Assembly (NCBI GenBank): GCA_041394185.1
Contig: JAWKIQ010000005.1
Span: 200,001 to 264,000 of the forward strand
Direction of reading: 5' to 3'
From: Acidimicrobiales bacterium
GTDB lineage: Bacteria; Actinomycetota; Acidimicrobiia; Acidimicrobiales; Poriferisodalaceae
DNA length: 64,000 nt
Under the pieces are notes generated by a model. It was not told where the DNA came from and ran no database searches. It worked only from the letters and a program-made list of their open reading frames with translations. Both the position numbers and the translations under genes were made by a program. Position 1 is the stretch's first letter. Each line of letters starts with the position of its first letter. Of this stretch, positions 36,920 through 46,464 are shown piece after piece.

Positions 36920-38491
36920 GTGCGCATCACCATCACGTCACACGCCGGAGGACTGATCGAAACCACAGGCGGCTCGATCCTGTGCGACCCCTGGTTCAAC
37001 CCTGCGTTCTTCGGCTCGTGGTTCCCGTTCCCTCGAACCGACACCCTCGACCTGAGCCTCATCGCCAAGCCCGATTACCTCTATGTCAGCCACCTGCACC
37101 TCGATCACCTCGACGTCGACTTCCTGCGCAACCACGTCGACAAGTCGGCCCGCGTCCTGCTGCCCCACTACCGGGTATCGGCGTTGGAAGACGCGCTCCG
37201 CGACGTGGGCTTCACCCACTTCGTGCACACGCGCAACGACGAGCCGGTCGAACTCGACGGTGGGCTCTCGATAGCGATCCGATCGCTCGCAGCCCCACAC
37301 GTGGGACCGATGGGCGATTCGGCCTTGGTGGTGGCCGACAGCACCGCCGTGGTCTTGAACCAGAACGATGCTCATCCCGCAGACCTGGACATTGTCGAGC
37401 AGTTCGGCGCCTGCGACGCCCACATGCTGCAGCACTCGGGCGCCATCTGGTACCCGATGGTTTATGACTTCACCGAAGAGGAGATGAGCCGGCTCATCGG
37501 CGAGAAGCGGGCCAGGCAGATGCGCCGGGCAGTCGAGTTCATAGAAATGGTCGGCGCTCGCCACGTGATACCCACCGCGGGCCCGCCGTGTTTTCTCGAC
37601 CCCGAACTGTTCCAGTTCAACGACTTCAGCGGCTCAGAACCAGAGACGGCGCCGACCATCTTCCCCGATGCGTCTGTGTTCATCGACTACATGCGCTCGG
37701 TGGGTCACGACGAGGGCAAGCTGATGATCCCCGGATCGACCCTCGAGGTCGGCGGCCCGACCGACGGGTCGTTGACCCACCCGATACCGGTCGAACAGGT
37801 CGACGCGATCTTCGCAGACAAGCGAAACTATCTGCTCCGCTACCAGCAGGACTGTTCCGAGCTGATCGCCGCCGAGCATGCGAGCTGGCCAACCGACACC
37901 ACCGACCTCGTTTCCGAGATGGCCGAGTGGCTCGACCCCATCCTGGCGTTGGCCGACAAGACGGCCGAGGGCGTTGGCGCCAACATCGTGCTCGAGACCG
38001 ACGACGGCGTGAGGATCATGATCGATCTGAGCCAACGACGCATCCGCGAAGCAGCCCCGGACGAGACCGCTCCTTTCGTGTTTCGAGCCCACCGTCCCCT
38101 GATCGAGTCCAGCGTGCGACGCCGGGTCGAGGACTGGTGCAACGAGCTGTTCTTGTCGTGTCGGTTCAGCGCCCACCGAGACGGCCCCTACAACGAGTTC
38201 GTGTACACGTTCTTCAAGTCGCTCTCGCCAGAACGCATGAGGACCGTCGAGGCGCACTACTCGGCCGAGTCGTCGGTAGGCGAGGTCGAATGGGTCGAGT
38301 GCGACGGCTGGGTCGTCCAGAAGCGCTGCCCTCACCAGAAGGCGGCGCTCGACCGAGTGGGTTCGGTCGAGGCGAACGTGTTGACCTGCGATCTTCATGG
38401 CTGGCAGTTCGAGCTGCCATCGGGCCGTTGCATCAACAGCGAAGGCGTGACGTTGGCCGTGAAGGGACCCGTCGAAGCAACACATGCCTGA
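36920..38491 (+). CDS. Metallo-beta-lactamase-fold and Rieske [2Fe-2S] fusion protein
   Basis: About 523 residues from GTG 36920. The N-terminal half has an UlaG-type metallo-beta-lactamase fold, with HLHLDHLD as metal motif and further His/Asp residues (LNQNDAH). The C-terminus carries a Rieske cluster site CPHQ...CDLHGWQF (pattern CxH...CxxH). This resembles mycobacterial Rv3818 and, with domains in the opposite order, CMP-sialic acid hydroxylases. It is probably a redox enzyme acting on a sugar or lipid precursor. The gene ends eight bases inside the acyltransferase start, so the two are coupled. A longer N-terminus from 36806 is possible but less likely. Confidence 0.85.
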   Translation: MRITITSHAGGLIETTGGSILCDPWFNPAFFGSWFPFPRTDTLDLSLIAKPDYLYVSHLHLDHLDVDFLRNHVDKSARVLLPHYRVSALEDALRDVGFTHFVHTRNDEPVELDGGLSIAIRSLAAPHVGPMGDSALVVADSTAVVLNQNDAHPADLDIVEQFGACDAHMLQHSGAIWYPMVYDFTEEEMSRLIGEKRARQMRRAVEFIEMVGARHVIPTAGPPCFLDPELFQFNDFSGSEPETAPTIFPDASVFIDYMRSVGHDEGKLMIPGSTLEVGGPTDGSLTHPIPVEQVDAIFADKRNYLLRYQQDCSELIAAEHASWPTDTTDLVSEMAEWLDPILALADKTAEGVGANIVLETDDGVRIMIDLSQRRIREAAPDETAPFVFRAHRPLIESSVRRRVEDWCNELFLSCRFSAHRDGPYNEFVYTFFKSLSPERMRTVEAHYSAESSVGEVEWVECDGWVVQKRCPHQKAALDRVGSVEANVLTCDLHGWQFELPSGRCINSEGVTLAVKGPVEATHA

Positions 38492-40547
38492 CGGGTCGGC
38501 GCACAGCGCTCGAGAACCACGGCTGGGCTACAGCCCGGCGATAGACGGATTCAGGGCCATCGCCGTCTTGGCGGTGGTTGCCTATCACTTCGACCTCGGT
38601 TGGGCCGCGGGCGGCTACTTGGGCGTCGAGGTGTTCTTCGTCATCAGTGGATTCCTGATCACCGCGCTGATGCTGGCCGAGCACCAGCGCACAGGTCGGA
38701 TCGACCTGGCGAACTTCTGGTTGCGGCGCGCCCGACGCCTGCTGCCGGCGCTGTATCTGCTGATCATCGCCCTCGTGGCGTTCATGGTCGTGGGGCCATC
38801 TGACGAACTGGTCGACATCCGCGATGACGTGCTGGCAGCGCTGACGTACGTCACGAACTGGTTCCTGAGCTTCTCCGACCAGTCCTACTTCGAAGCGCTG
38901 GGTCGCCCCTCTCCCCTGCGCCACCTGTGGTCGCTCGCCGTCGAGGAACAGTGGTACCTGATATGGCCCCTGGTGTTCGCCGGCGGCCTGTGGGCCTCGC
39001 GGGGAAACGCAACCCGCCTGGTGGTGCCGATGGCCGTGGGTGTGGTGGCTTCGACGGCGCTCATGTGGGGCCTGTACGACCCGGACGCCGACCCCAGCAG
39101 GATCTACTTCGGAACCGACACCAGGGCGGCAGGGCTGCTGCTGGGCTCATTGCTGGCAGTGGTGTCGCCGCCATGGCGTATGACCGACAGGGTCGGGCCG
39201 CGGGCCCCGGCCGTCATGGACGCCGCCGCGGCGGCCGCCCTGGGGTTCTTGGCCGTGATGTTCTGGCGCCTCGACGAGCTGAGCCCGTTCCTTTACCGGG
39301 GTGGCTTTCTGGTGACCGGGCTGTTGACGTCGGTCGTGATCTTCGTGGTGGTTCATCCCGCCGCAGCGCTGATGCCGAGGCTCCTCGCAGCCAAGCCATT
39401 GGTTTGGGTCGGGCTTCGCTCGTACGGCCTGTACCTGTGGCACTGGCCGATAATCGTGTTCACCCGGCCCCGGCTCGACACCACTATCGACGGCTGGCAA
39501 CTGCACGGGTTGCGCCTCGCTTTGGCGCTGGTGCTCACCGAACTGTCGTTCACCTACGTCGAAACGCCAATTAGAAATGGCGCCCTGGGCCGGGCCTGGC
39601 GGCGCTTTCGAGACGCCGGGGCTGCGGGCGCAAAGCCCGCCGTTGCGGTGGCCGCTGCCGCCTCGATACTGATCGCCGGCCTGACGCTGGCGCTGGTGAG
39701 GGCCGAACCAGCCGCCGTCGAGGCCGCCACCACCGACGACGTCGCCGACCTGATCAACCGGGCCTCGACCACTACCACCACGGCCTCCACCACCACGGAC
39801 GCGGCCCCGTCTACGACCACCGGCCAGCAGACAACGTCGACCACCACATCGACGACTGAGCCAACCACCACCACCCAGGCACGCCTGCCGCGTTCGGTTG
39901 CGGTCACCGGAGACAGCGTCGGCATCACGATGGCCATCAACTTCCCGTCCGACATCGACAGCATCACCGTCGACAATGCGGGCGTCGAGGGATGCGGGGT
40001 CATCGAAAACGGCGTTCTGAAATCGAACGGGCGCACCATCCGCAACCTCGAAGCATGTACCGACCTGCCGGCACGCTGGGCGCGCGGCGCTGCCGGTAAC
40101 GAGGTCACGCTCGTGACCATCGGTGCATGGGAGGTATTCGATCTGGTCGTCGACGGGCGCGAGATCGTCTTTGGCTCACCAGACCACGACGCAATCGTTA
40201 CCGCTGGGCTCTCGGCCGGCATCGACGCACTGCTCGAAACCGGAACCGAGGTCGCGCTGATGGAGATCCCGTGCTGGTCACCCGTAGACGGCGGCGGCCT
40301 CGTAGCCCTGCCCGAGCGCGGCGACCGCCAACGCACCCAGCACCTGACCGAGCTGATTCGACAGGTCGCCAGCACCTACCCCGACGACGTCGCAGTGGTG
40401 ACGCCACCGGCCGAATTCTGCACCGACGAGTCGGTGGGTGACGACGTCAATCTGCGGTGGGACGGAGTTCACTATGGCCCGCTTGGAGGCGCATTCATCT
40501 GGGCCAGAATCGAGCAGGCGCTGCTGGAAGTACCTGTCGACTACTGA
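38484..40547 (+). CDS. Membrane acyltransferase (OafA/YrhL type) with SGNH-like domain
   Basis: 687 residues. The first 380 form the acyltransferase-3 domain with about ten membrane helices; GFRAIAVLAVVAYHFD opens it, and the family RHLWSLAVEEQWYLIWPL is present. A Thr-rich linker (about 420-465) is followed by an SGNH-hydrolase-like domain (GDSVG, and a late DGVHYGPLGG with His), as in O-acetyltransferases of peptidoglycan or surface glycans. Start ATG 38484 overlaps the Rieske gene by eight bases. It converges on and overlaps the subtilase gene by seven bases. Confidence 0.9.
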   Translation: MPDGSAHSAREPRLGYSPAIDGFRAIAVLAVVAYHFDLGWAAGGYLGVEVFFVISGFLITALMLAEHQRTGRIDLANFWLRRARRLLPALYLLIIALVAFMVVGPSDELVDIRDDVLAALTYVTNWFLSFSDQSYFEALGRPSPLRHLWSLAVEEQWYLIWPLVFAGGLWASRGNATRLVVPMAVGVVASTALMWGLYDPDADPSRIYFGTDTRAAGLLLGSLLAVVSPPWRMTDRVGPRAPAVMDAAAAAALGFLAVMFWRLDELSPFLYRGGFLVTGLLTSVVIFVVVHPAAALMPRLLAAKPLVWVGLRSYGLYLWHWPIIVFTRPRLDTTIDGWQLHGLRLALALVLTELSFTYVETPIRNGALGRAWRRFRDAGAAGAKPAVAVAAAASILIAGLTLALVRAEPAAVEAATTDDVADLINRASTTTTTASTTTDAAPSTTTGQQTTSTTTSTTEPTTTTQARLPRSVAVTGDSVGITMAINFPSDIDSITVDNAGVEGCGVIENGVLKSNGRTIRNLEACTDLPARWARGAAGNEVTLVTIGAWEVFDLVVDGREIVFGSPDHDAIVTAGLSAGIDALLETGTEVALMEIPCWSPVDGGGLVALPERGDRQRTQHLTELIRQVASTYPDDVAVVTPPAEFCTDESVGDDVNLRWDGVHYGPLGGAFIWARIEQALLEVPVDY

Positions 40548-42166
40548 GCCGGTGAGCCGACCAAGTCCACGCTGCGCCCGGTAGGCCCGAACCGGAGACC
40601 CCCATCTGGCGTGTCCGCCGGCGCGGCGCCGATCAAGAGGGTGACACCTTCCAACCCCAGCAGCGCTCCATCGATCCGGTACTGGGTCTCGGCGGGCCCC
40701 GACGCGACAACCTCGGCGGCGAACCCGAACCCAGCGACCTGTACCCGATAGCGCCCCGGCTCGACCGCGAACGTGGCCAGCGCCGTACCGTCGGTTGGGC
40801 GGGCCACCACAACCGCCTCGCTGGCAGAAGCAGAATCGGGGCCTTCGGGACCGCCCACGAGCAGCACCCGAACATCGGCGTCGGTTGTTACAGACGCGGT
40901 GATGACCGGCGCCGGGCTCTCGGCAACCCTCACATCGAGCGATGACACATGGTGACGCACCCGTTCTGGCAGCGTCGCAACCACAACGGCCCCATCGCCG
41001 GTAGCCACCACAACGCCCGCGGAGTGGGCCGCTGCTTCGAGCTCAGCGGCAACTGCCGCTGGGTCGACCACCCCAGACTGGATCAACATCGCAGCCAGCG
41101 CCGCAACGTGAGGTGCCGCCTGGGATGTACCAGACATGGTGCGAAGGCCGACGCCCGACCGGGCATTGGCGCCCACGATTGCAAGGCCCGGAGCGGCCAT
41201 GTCGACGCACGGACCCTTGTTCGACCAACTGGCGTATACGTCGTTGCGACCCACCGCCCCGACAGTGATCGCCTCGGCGGCTCGCGCCGGCGACGTCTCA
41301 CAAGCATCGTCTGCGGAGTTTCCGGCAGCCGCCACCACCACGAAACCAACAGCGTGGGCGCGAGCGATCGCAGCGTCCAACACATCGCTTGGTTCGCCTC
41401 CGATCGACATGTTGATCACACCGGGAGCCTCGTGATTGGCGATGATCCAGTCGACAGCTCTGGCAACGCCCGACGTGTGTCCCTGCCCGGAACAGTCGAG
41501 AACCCGCACCGGCACGATGGTTGCACCCGGTGCCACCCCAACCGTGTTGCCCGCCACCACCGACGCGACGTGGGTGCCGTGCCCATGGCAATCGGTGGTG
41601 CCAGAAGAGGTTTCGTCGAACAGGTCGAAACCGTCCACCACTCGACCCGCGAGCTGCTGGTGGTCGGCTCGCACACCCGAGTCGACGACAAAAATCCTCA
41701 CCCCGCCACCGTCGAAGCGCGCCGCGAAGCGGCCATCTAGCTCGGGTGAGGTTTGATCCAGCCTGTCTACGCCCCACGGCAGCTCGTTCTCGGCGACGCC
41801 CACCTCGATGTCGCGTTCGACTATCAGCCGCGGGTCGGCCCGCAGCGTCTCGATCTGCTCCGCGGTCAGCTCGACAACCGCAGCATCGATCGTTTCGAGG
41901 CGCTCGATCGGCCCGGCGCCCACGACGGCCGCCACTTGGTCTGCCACCGTCGGTTGCGGGAAGCTGGCTGCCGTGATGGCGCCGCCAAGACGGGCGACAG
42001 CGGGGTCGACTTCATCGAGCGCCTCTGGAGACTCCATCACCACGTAGCGCTGCGGCTCGACCGAGGTGGCTTCGGAGCCGTCGGCAGGGGTTGCGCCCAG
42101 CGTCAAGGCCGAGACCGCGGTCGCGAACACCGACCCGGCCACCAACCGCAACAACCACGAACGCAT
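40541..42166 (-). CDS. Secreted subtilisin-like serine protease (S8)
   Basis: 541 residues: signal peptide, an inhibitor-like propeptide (about 40-130), catalytic domain with Asp162 (FVVDSGVR), His199 (GHGTHVAS) and Ser348 (GTSQAAPH), then a C-terminal beta-rich region of about 150 residues. It is exported and self-matured. It resembles the S8A family with an inhibitor_I9 prodomain. The substrate is unknown. Confidence 0.95.
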   Translation of the reverse strand: MRSWLLRLVAGSVFATAVSALTLGATPADGSEATSVEPQRYVVMESPEALDEVDPAVARLGGAITAASFPQPTVADQVAAVVGAGPIERLETIDAAVVELTAEQIETLRADPRLIVERDIEVGVAENELPWGVDRLDQTSPELDGRFAARFDGGGVRIFVVDSGVRADHQQLAGRVVDGFDLFDETSSGTTDCHGHGTHVASVVAGNTVGVAPGATIVPVRVLDCSGQGHTSGVARAVDWIIANHEAPGVINMSIGGEPSDVLDAAIARAHAVGFVVVAAAGNSADDACETSPARAAEAITVGAVGRNDVYASWSNKGPCVDMAAPGLAIVGANARSGVGLRTMSGTSQAAPHVAALAAMLIQSGVVDPAAVAAELEAAAHSAGVVVATGDGAVVVATLPERVRHHVSSLDVRVAESPAPVITASVTTDADVRVLLVGGPEGPDSASASEAVVVARPTDGTALATFAVEPGRYRVQVAGFGFAAEVVASGPAETQYRIDGALLGLEGVTLLIGAAPADTPDGGLRFGPTGRSVDLVGSPAQ

Positions 42167-42222
42167 TCCTCTCCATCGGAGAAACTGGGCCGGGTGTTAT
42201 GGATCGGGCAGATGTGAGGCCG

Positions 42223-44580
42223 TCAGGCCCGCAATGATGCGCCGTGGGCCTTCTCTACAGCGTCGATACAACGTTGGCGGATCGCAGCGATATCCGAGTC
42301 GGTCAGCGTGCGGTCGGCCGCCTGCAGCCTGAGCGCCCAAGCGACGCTGCGTGCACCGTCGCCCACCTGGGCGCCCCGGTACACGTCGAACAGCTTGATG
42401 GCTGCCAGTTCGTCGGCGGCCGCTTGCACCAGCGTGGCCTCGACCGTCGATGCCTGGATGTCGTCTGGAACTGTGAACGCCAAGTCGATGTCACTCGTGG
42501 GCTGGGTGCTGACGACCACGTATGGCTTCGACTCGACCCTGGCACCAAGCAGGGCGGCCACCTCGACCTCGAGCCACGCGACACGCCCGGCAATCGACCA
42601 ACTCTCGAGTGCGCCCGGGTCGACCTCGCCCAGGCGCCCCACGACGCGCCCGTCCAGCGATATCTCCGCGGCCCGGGTCGGGTGCAAGCCCAGCAGATCG
42701 TCCCGGTTGGTCAGGGTGGCGCCGTCAATTCCGACGCTGGCCGAAACCATGTCCCAAACGCGCTTGGCCACCGTGGCATCAGCTCCCGACACCGCAACCG
42801 CCAGCCAAGCGACCTCGTTGGGCAGAACCTCGCCACCGAGGGGAAGGCCAAAAGTGTTGCCGATCTCGAACAGCGAGACGTCGCCGCTGCGGTGCGAGTG
42901 GTTGTATGCGATGGTCGCCAGCATGCCGGGCAGCAGCGAAGGGCGCATGATCGACTCCTCGGCCGCGAGCGGGTTTCGCACCCTCACCACCGCTTCGAGG
43001 TCGAGCCCCGAACGCGACACCGCATCGGGCGACAGGAACGGCGAAGGCACTATCTCGTTGAAGCCGGCACCCGCCAGCGTGGCCTTGAGGGCGCGCCTGG
43101 CCTGCTGATCGGCCGTCAGGTGGCCCGCCACGGGCGACTTCGGAACGGTCTTGTCGATGGCTTCATAGCCGTGGTGACGCGCCACCTCCTCGATGACGTC
43201 GATCTCGACCTCACAGTCGGGTCGAAACGTCGGGATGGTGGTGGTGATGACCCCGTCGGCCAGTTCGCACTCGAATCCGATGGGCTCGAGCAGCGCAACG
43301 ATCTGGTCGCCGCTGAGATCGGTACCCAGCATGTGGTTGACGCGCGCCACCCGCACCGGAACGACCGGCCTGGGTCGAAGGTTGCCCACCACGTCTATTG
43401 CGCCGCTGGCGACCGTTGCGCCCTGCTGCGACAGCAGAGAACAGAATCGGTTCACGGCATTGAGGTTGAGGTCCCAGTCGGTTCCACGTTCGAAGCGCGC
43501 CGATGCCTCGCTGCGCAGCCCCAGCGACGCCGAACTGACGGCTATCGAGCGTTCGTCCCACCAGGCCATCTCGAGCAGAACCGCCGATGTCGAGTCTCCG
43601 ATCTCGGTCGAAGCCCCACCCATCACTCCCGCGATTCCGATGGCCACATCGTTTGCATCAACTATGACCCCGTCGGTCGCCCGGAGAGTGCGAGTCGCAT
43701 CATCGAGAGTGGTGATTGTCTCACCCTCAACTGCACGTCTCACCCCCAGATGGCCGCCTGGCACCTTGTCGAGGTCATACGTGTGGTTCGGTGTGCCCAA
43801 TTCGAGCATCACGTAGTTGGACACATCGACCACGCTATTGATGGGCCGCATGCCGCACAGGGTCAGCCGCATGCGCATCCAGATGGGCGACACCCCTACG
43901 GTTACGTTGCGCAGCACCCTGGCAACGAAACGACCGCACAGGTCTGGGTCGTGGATCGAGACGCTGGCGATATCTTCGACCCGCTCGCCGGTTTCGTCGA
44001 CCTCCCACGCCGGAATGGCGAAGGGCACACCCTGTTGGGCAGCCAGGTCGCGCGCCACCCCCGCCACCGACATGGCGTCGGGGCGGTTGGGGTTGATCTC
44101 GAGGTCGTACAAGACATCGCCCGCCAGCCCCAGCTGAGCCATCAGCGGACGGCCCACCTCCATGTCGGACGGCAGCACGAAGATGCCCGCATGATCTGAC
44201 CCGAGCCCGATCTCGGCCGCAGAGCACAACATGCCGTTGGACACTTCGCCACGCATCTTGCGCTTGGCGATCTCCATGCTATTGGGCATGACTGTGCCGA
44301 TGGTCGCCAGAGGCACCAGATCACCGACCGCCATGTTGAAAGCCCCGCAGCAGATCTGCAGGGGGCCTCCGTCACCCGGATCGACGTCTACCAGCTGAAT
44401 CCGGTCGGCATCGGGATGTGGTTTGAGATCGAGCACCCGCGCCACCACGATCGACTCCATCGGGTCGAACACATCCATCGACTCGACCGCCATGCCCAGC
44501 ATCGACATCTGGTCGGCGATCTGAGTAGGCGAACCCTCGATGGGAGCGAACTCGCGAAGCCAGCTCAACAGAACCTTCAT
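42223..44580 (-). CDS. pheT: Phenylalanyl-tRNA synthetase beta subunit
   Basis: 785 residues, normal for the bacterial beta chain. Parts in order: N-terminal tRNA-binding fold (about 40-150; VARVLDLKPHPDADRIQLV), B3/B4 editing region, B5 domain, the catalytic-like core, and a C-terminal FDX-ACB domain that grips the tRNA-Phe anticodon (TSDIDLAFTVPDDIQ). It works in a heterotetramer with PheS, nine bases upstream. ATG 44580 is used. Confidence 0.97.
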   Translation of the reverse strand: MKVLLSWLREFAPIEGSPTQIADQMSMLGMAVESMDVFDPMESIVVARVLDLKPHPDADRIQLVDVDPGDGGPLQICCGAFNMAVGDLVPLATIGTVMPNSMEIAKRKMRGEVSNGMLCSAAEIGLGSDHAGIFVLPSDMEVGRPLMAQLGLAGDVLYDLEINPNRPDAMSVAGVARDLAAQQGVPFAIPAWEVDETGERVEDIASVSIHDPDLCGRFVARVLRNVTVGVSPIWMRMRLTLCGMRPINSVVDVSNYVMLELGTPNHTYDLDKVPGGHLGVRRAVEGETITTLDDATRTLRATDGVIVDANDVAIGIAGVMGGASTEIGDSTSAVLLEMAWWDERSIAVSSASLGLRSEASARFERGTDWDLNLNAVNRFCSLLSQQGATVASGAIDVVGNLRPRPVVPVRVARVNHMLGTDLSGDQIVALLEPIGFECELADGVITTTIPTFRPDCEVEIDVIEEVARHHGYEAIDKTVPKSPVAGHLTADQQARRALKATLAGAGFNEIVPSPFLSPDAVSRSGLDLEAVVRVRNPLAAEESIMRPSLLPGMLATIAYNHSHRSGDVSLFEIGNTFGLPLGGEVLPNEVAWLAVAVSGADATVAKRVWDMVSASVGIDGATLTNRDDLLGLHPTRAAEISLDGRVVGRLGEVDPGALESWSIAGRVAWLEVEVAALLGARVESKPYVVVSTQPTSDIDLAFTVPDDIQASTVEATLVQAAADELAAIKLFDVYRGAQVGDGARSVAWALRLQAADRTLTDSDIAAIRQRCIDAVEKAHGASLRA

Positions 44581-44589
44581 AAGTCTTCC

Positions 44590-45627
44590 TCAGAACTGGG
44601 TCAAGAAACGTACGTCGTTGGTGAACATGTCGCGCAGATCGCCGATGCCGTGGCGCATCAGGGCCAGACGGTCGATGCCGAATCCGAACGCAAATCCCGA
44701 GAACTCCTCGGGGTCGATACCCACGTTGCTCAAGACGTTGGGGTGAACCACTCCGCACCCGCCCAACTCGACCCAACCGGTGCGAGAACATGTCTGGCAT
44801 CCCGCACCCTCACAGATCGTGCAGGTGATGTCGAACTCGGCCGAGGGCTCGGTGAACGGGAAGTACGACGGGCGAAGGCGGCTCTTGATCGATTCCCCAA
44901 AATACGCAGAAGTGAACTCGTCGAGAGTCCCGGCCAGATCGCCCAGCGTTATCCCCCGGTCGACCACCAAGCCCTCGATCTGGTGGAACGCGGGAAGGTG
45001 CGACGCATCTGCGGTGTCGCGTCTGAACACCCGGCCCGGGCACACCGTGTAGATGGGCGGCTCTTGTTTCTCCATCACCCTCACCTGCACCGGTGAGGTG
45101 TGGGTTCGCAGCACAACATCGTCGCCAGAGCCCAGGTCGAGATACAGCGTGTCCCACATCGAGCGGGCCGGGTGCCACTCGGGCAGATTCAGCGCCGTGA
45201 AGTTGTACCAGTCGGTCTCGGCCTCTGGCCCCTCCGACACCGTGAAGCCCATGCCGACGAACACGTCCTCGAGACGTTGGGTGGTCTGGGTCACCAGGTG
45301 CAGATGGCCGAGGTTGGGCTCATAGGGAACCTCTGTCAGATCCATTCGCTCGTCTTCGAGCTGCAGGCGCCGGGCGACGGCGGCCAGGCGCGTCCGAGCG
45401 GCGTCGAACTCGTCGCGCACCGCCTGCTGCGCGGCGTTGAGGGCCTGGCCCACGCCGGCGCGCTCGGACGGGTCGACCTGACCCATCAGCCGCTTCAGGC
45501 CGCCAAGCGCAGACTTCTTCCCGAACAACGTCGGCTCGACCGCCTTCAGGGCATCGAGGTCGGTGGCGGCTGCCACCATCTCGAGGGCCTCGGCGCGAGC
45601 GCTTTCGATCTGATCGTGCACTGACAC
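44590..45627 (-). CDS. pheS: Phenylalanyl-tRNA synthetase alpha subunit
   Basis: 345 residues: N-terminal helical domain (about 1-90), then the class II catalytic core with GFTVSEGPEAETDWYNFTAL, FRRDTADASHLPAFHQIEGL and motif 3 FGFGIDRLALMRHG. GTG start at 45627. pheS-pheT form a compact pair. The infC-rpmI-rplT-trmH set that often lies immediately upstream is here 2.4 kb away. Confidence 0.97.
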   Translation of the reverse strand: MSVHDQIESARAEALEMVAAATDLDALKAVEPTLFGKKSALGGLKRLMGQVDPSERAGVGQALNAAQQAVRDEFDAARTRLAAVARRLQLEDERMDLTEVPYEPNLGHLHLVTQTTQRLEDVFVGMGFTVSEGPEAETDWYNFTALNLPEWHPARSMWDTLYLDLGSGDDVVLRTHTSPVQVRVMEKQEPPIYTVCPGRVFRRDTADASHLPAFHQIEGLVVDRGITLGDLAGTLDEFTSAYFGESIKSRLRPSYFPFTEPSAEFDITCTICEGAGCQTCSRTGWVELGGCGVVHPNVLSNVGIDPEEFSGFAFGFGIDRLALMRHGIGDLRDMFTNDVRFLTQF

Positions 45628-45772
45628 GCCAAAGATCGTAGGGCACCAAACCCGTTCAACCTGTCGAGTTGCGACACTTCACCGGCAAGCACCACCACCC
45701 CGCCCGCAAATCGCGACAACCAGGCAGTGTCGAACGGCTCGGTTGTCGGCAGAATTGGCGAATCGTACCGCC

Positions 45773-46381
45773 GTGGGCATCGGGGGAACCTTGTACCAGG
45801 CAGCCGTCACCGCGATAACGCTCGCCCTCCAGGACCTGGTGACCCCAGCCGGTGTCAGAGTCATCGCCATCGACGGCAGAAGCGGGGCCGGAAAGTCCAC
45901 GCTGGCTGCCCAACTGGCTCGACACCTGGGCTCGACCGTGGTCGAAGGCGACGACTTCTATTCGGGCGAGGCGATCGACCGCTGGCTCGAAATGACTCCG
46001 TCACAACGGGCCGACCACTGCATCGACTGGCGGCGGCAGCGACCCGTGCTGGAGGCCCTTCGACAGGGACGGCCGGCGCAATATCACGCCTACGACTGGG
46101 AGGCCTTCGACGGCAGCCTCTCGAGCGTGCCCACAACGCTCGAACCCACACCCACGGTGATCCTCGAAGGCGCGTATAGCGCCAGGCCCGAACTGTCGGA
46201 CCTCATCGACCTCCGGGTTCTGCTGGACACCGACCCCCAACGCCGGCGGGCCCAGTTGCTGGACCGCGAAGGCGACGAATACCGAGACGACTGGGAACTT
46301 GTGTGGTCCTCGGCCGAAGAGCACTATTTCGGCGCCGTCATGCCGCCAGACGCGTTCGACCTGGTCGCCCGCCCCGACTGA
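45773..46381 (+). CDS. P-loop kinase, uridine-kinase-like
   Basis: About 202 residues with Walker A GRSGAGKST (35-43), then VVEGDDFYSGEAIDRWLEM and the VILEGAYSARPEL strand. This pattern is shared by uridine kinases and related nucleoside or sugar kinases. The substrate cannot be assigned. It is the only plus-strand gene in an otherwise minus-strand translation cluster, between pheS and the CoA-ligase gene. GTG 45773 is preferred; a TTG ten codons upstream is possible. Confidence 0.75.
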   Translation: MGIGGTLYQAAVTAITLALQDLVTPAGVRVIAIDGRSGAGKSTLAAQLARHLGSTVVEGDDFYSGEAIDRWLEMTPSQRADHCIDWRRQRPVLEALRQGRPAQYHAYDWEAFDGSLSSVPTTLEPTPTVILEGAYSARPELSDLIDLRVLLDTDPQRRRAQLLDREGDEYRDDWELVWSSAEEHYFGAVMPPDAFDLVARPD

Positions 46382-46389
46382 TCACCCCG

Positions 46390-46464
46390 GGGTCGCTCCG
46401 CTCAGCCCTGCTTCGCTCGCTCTGTACCCCCGGGTCGCTCCGCTCAGCCCTGCTTCGCTCGCTC
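46390..46464 (-). repeat. 42-bp tandem repeat at the 3' end of the CoA-ligase gene
   Basis: Two identical 33-base copies (46390-46422 and 46432-46464), 42 bases apart. Copy 46432-46464 contains the last codons of the CoA-ligase-like gene (ERAKQG and TGA); copy 46390-46422 repeats it beyond the stop. The tail segment CGGAGCGACCC is shared with the arg repeat. Confidence 0.92.
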
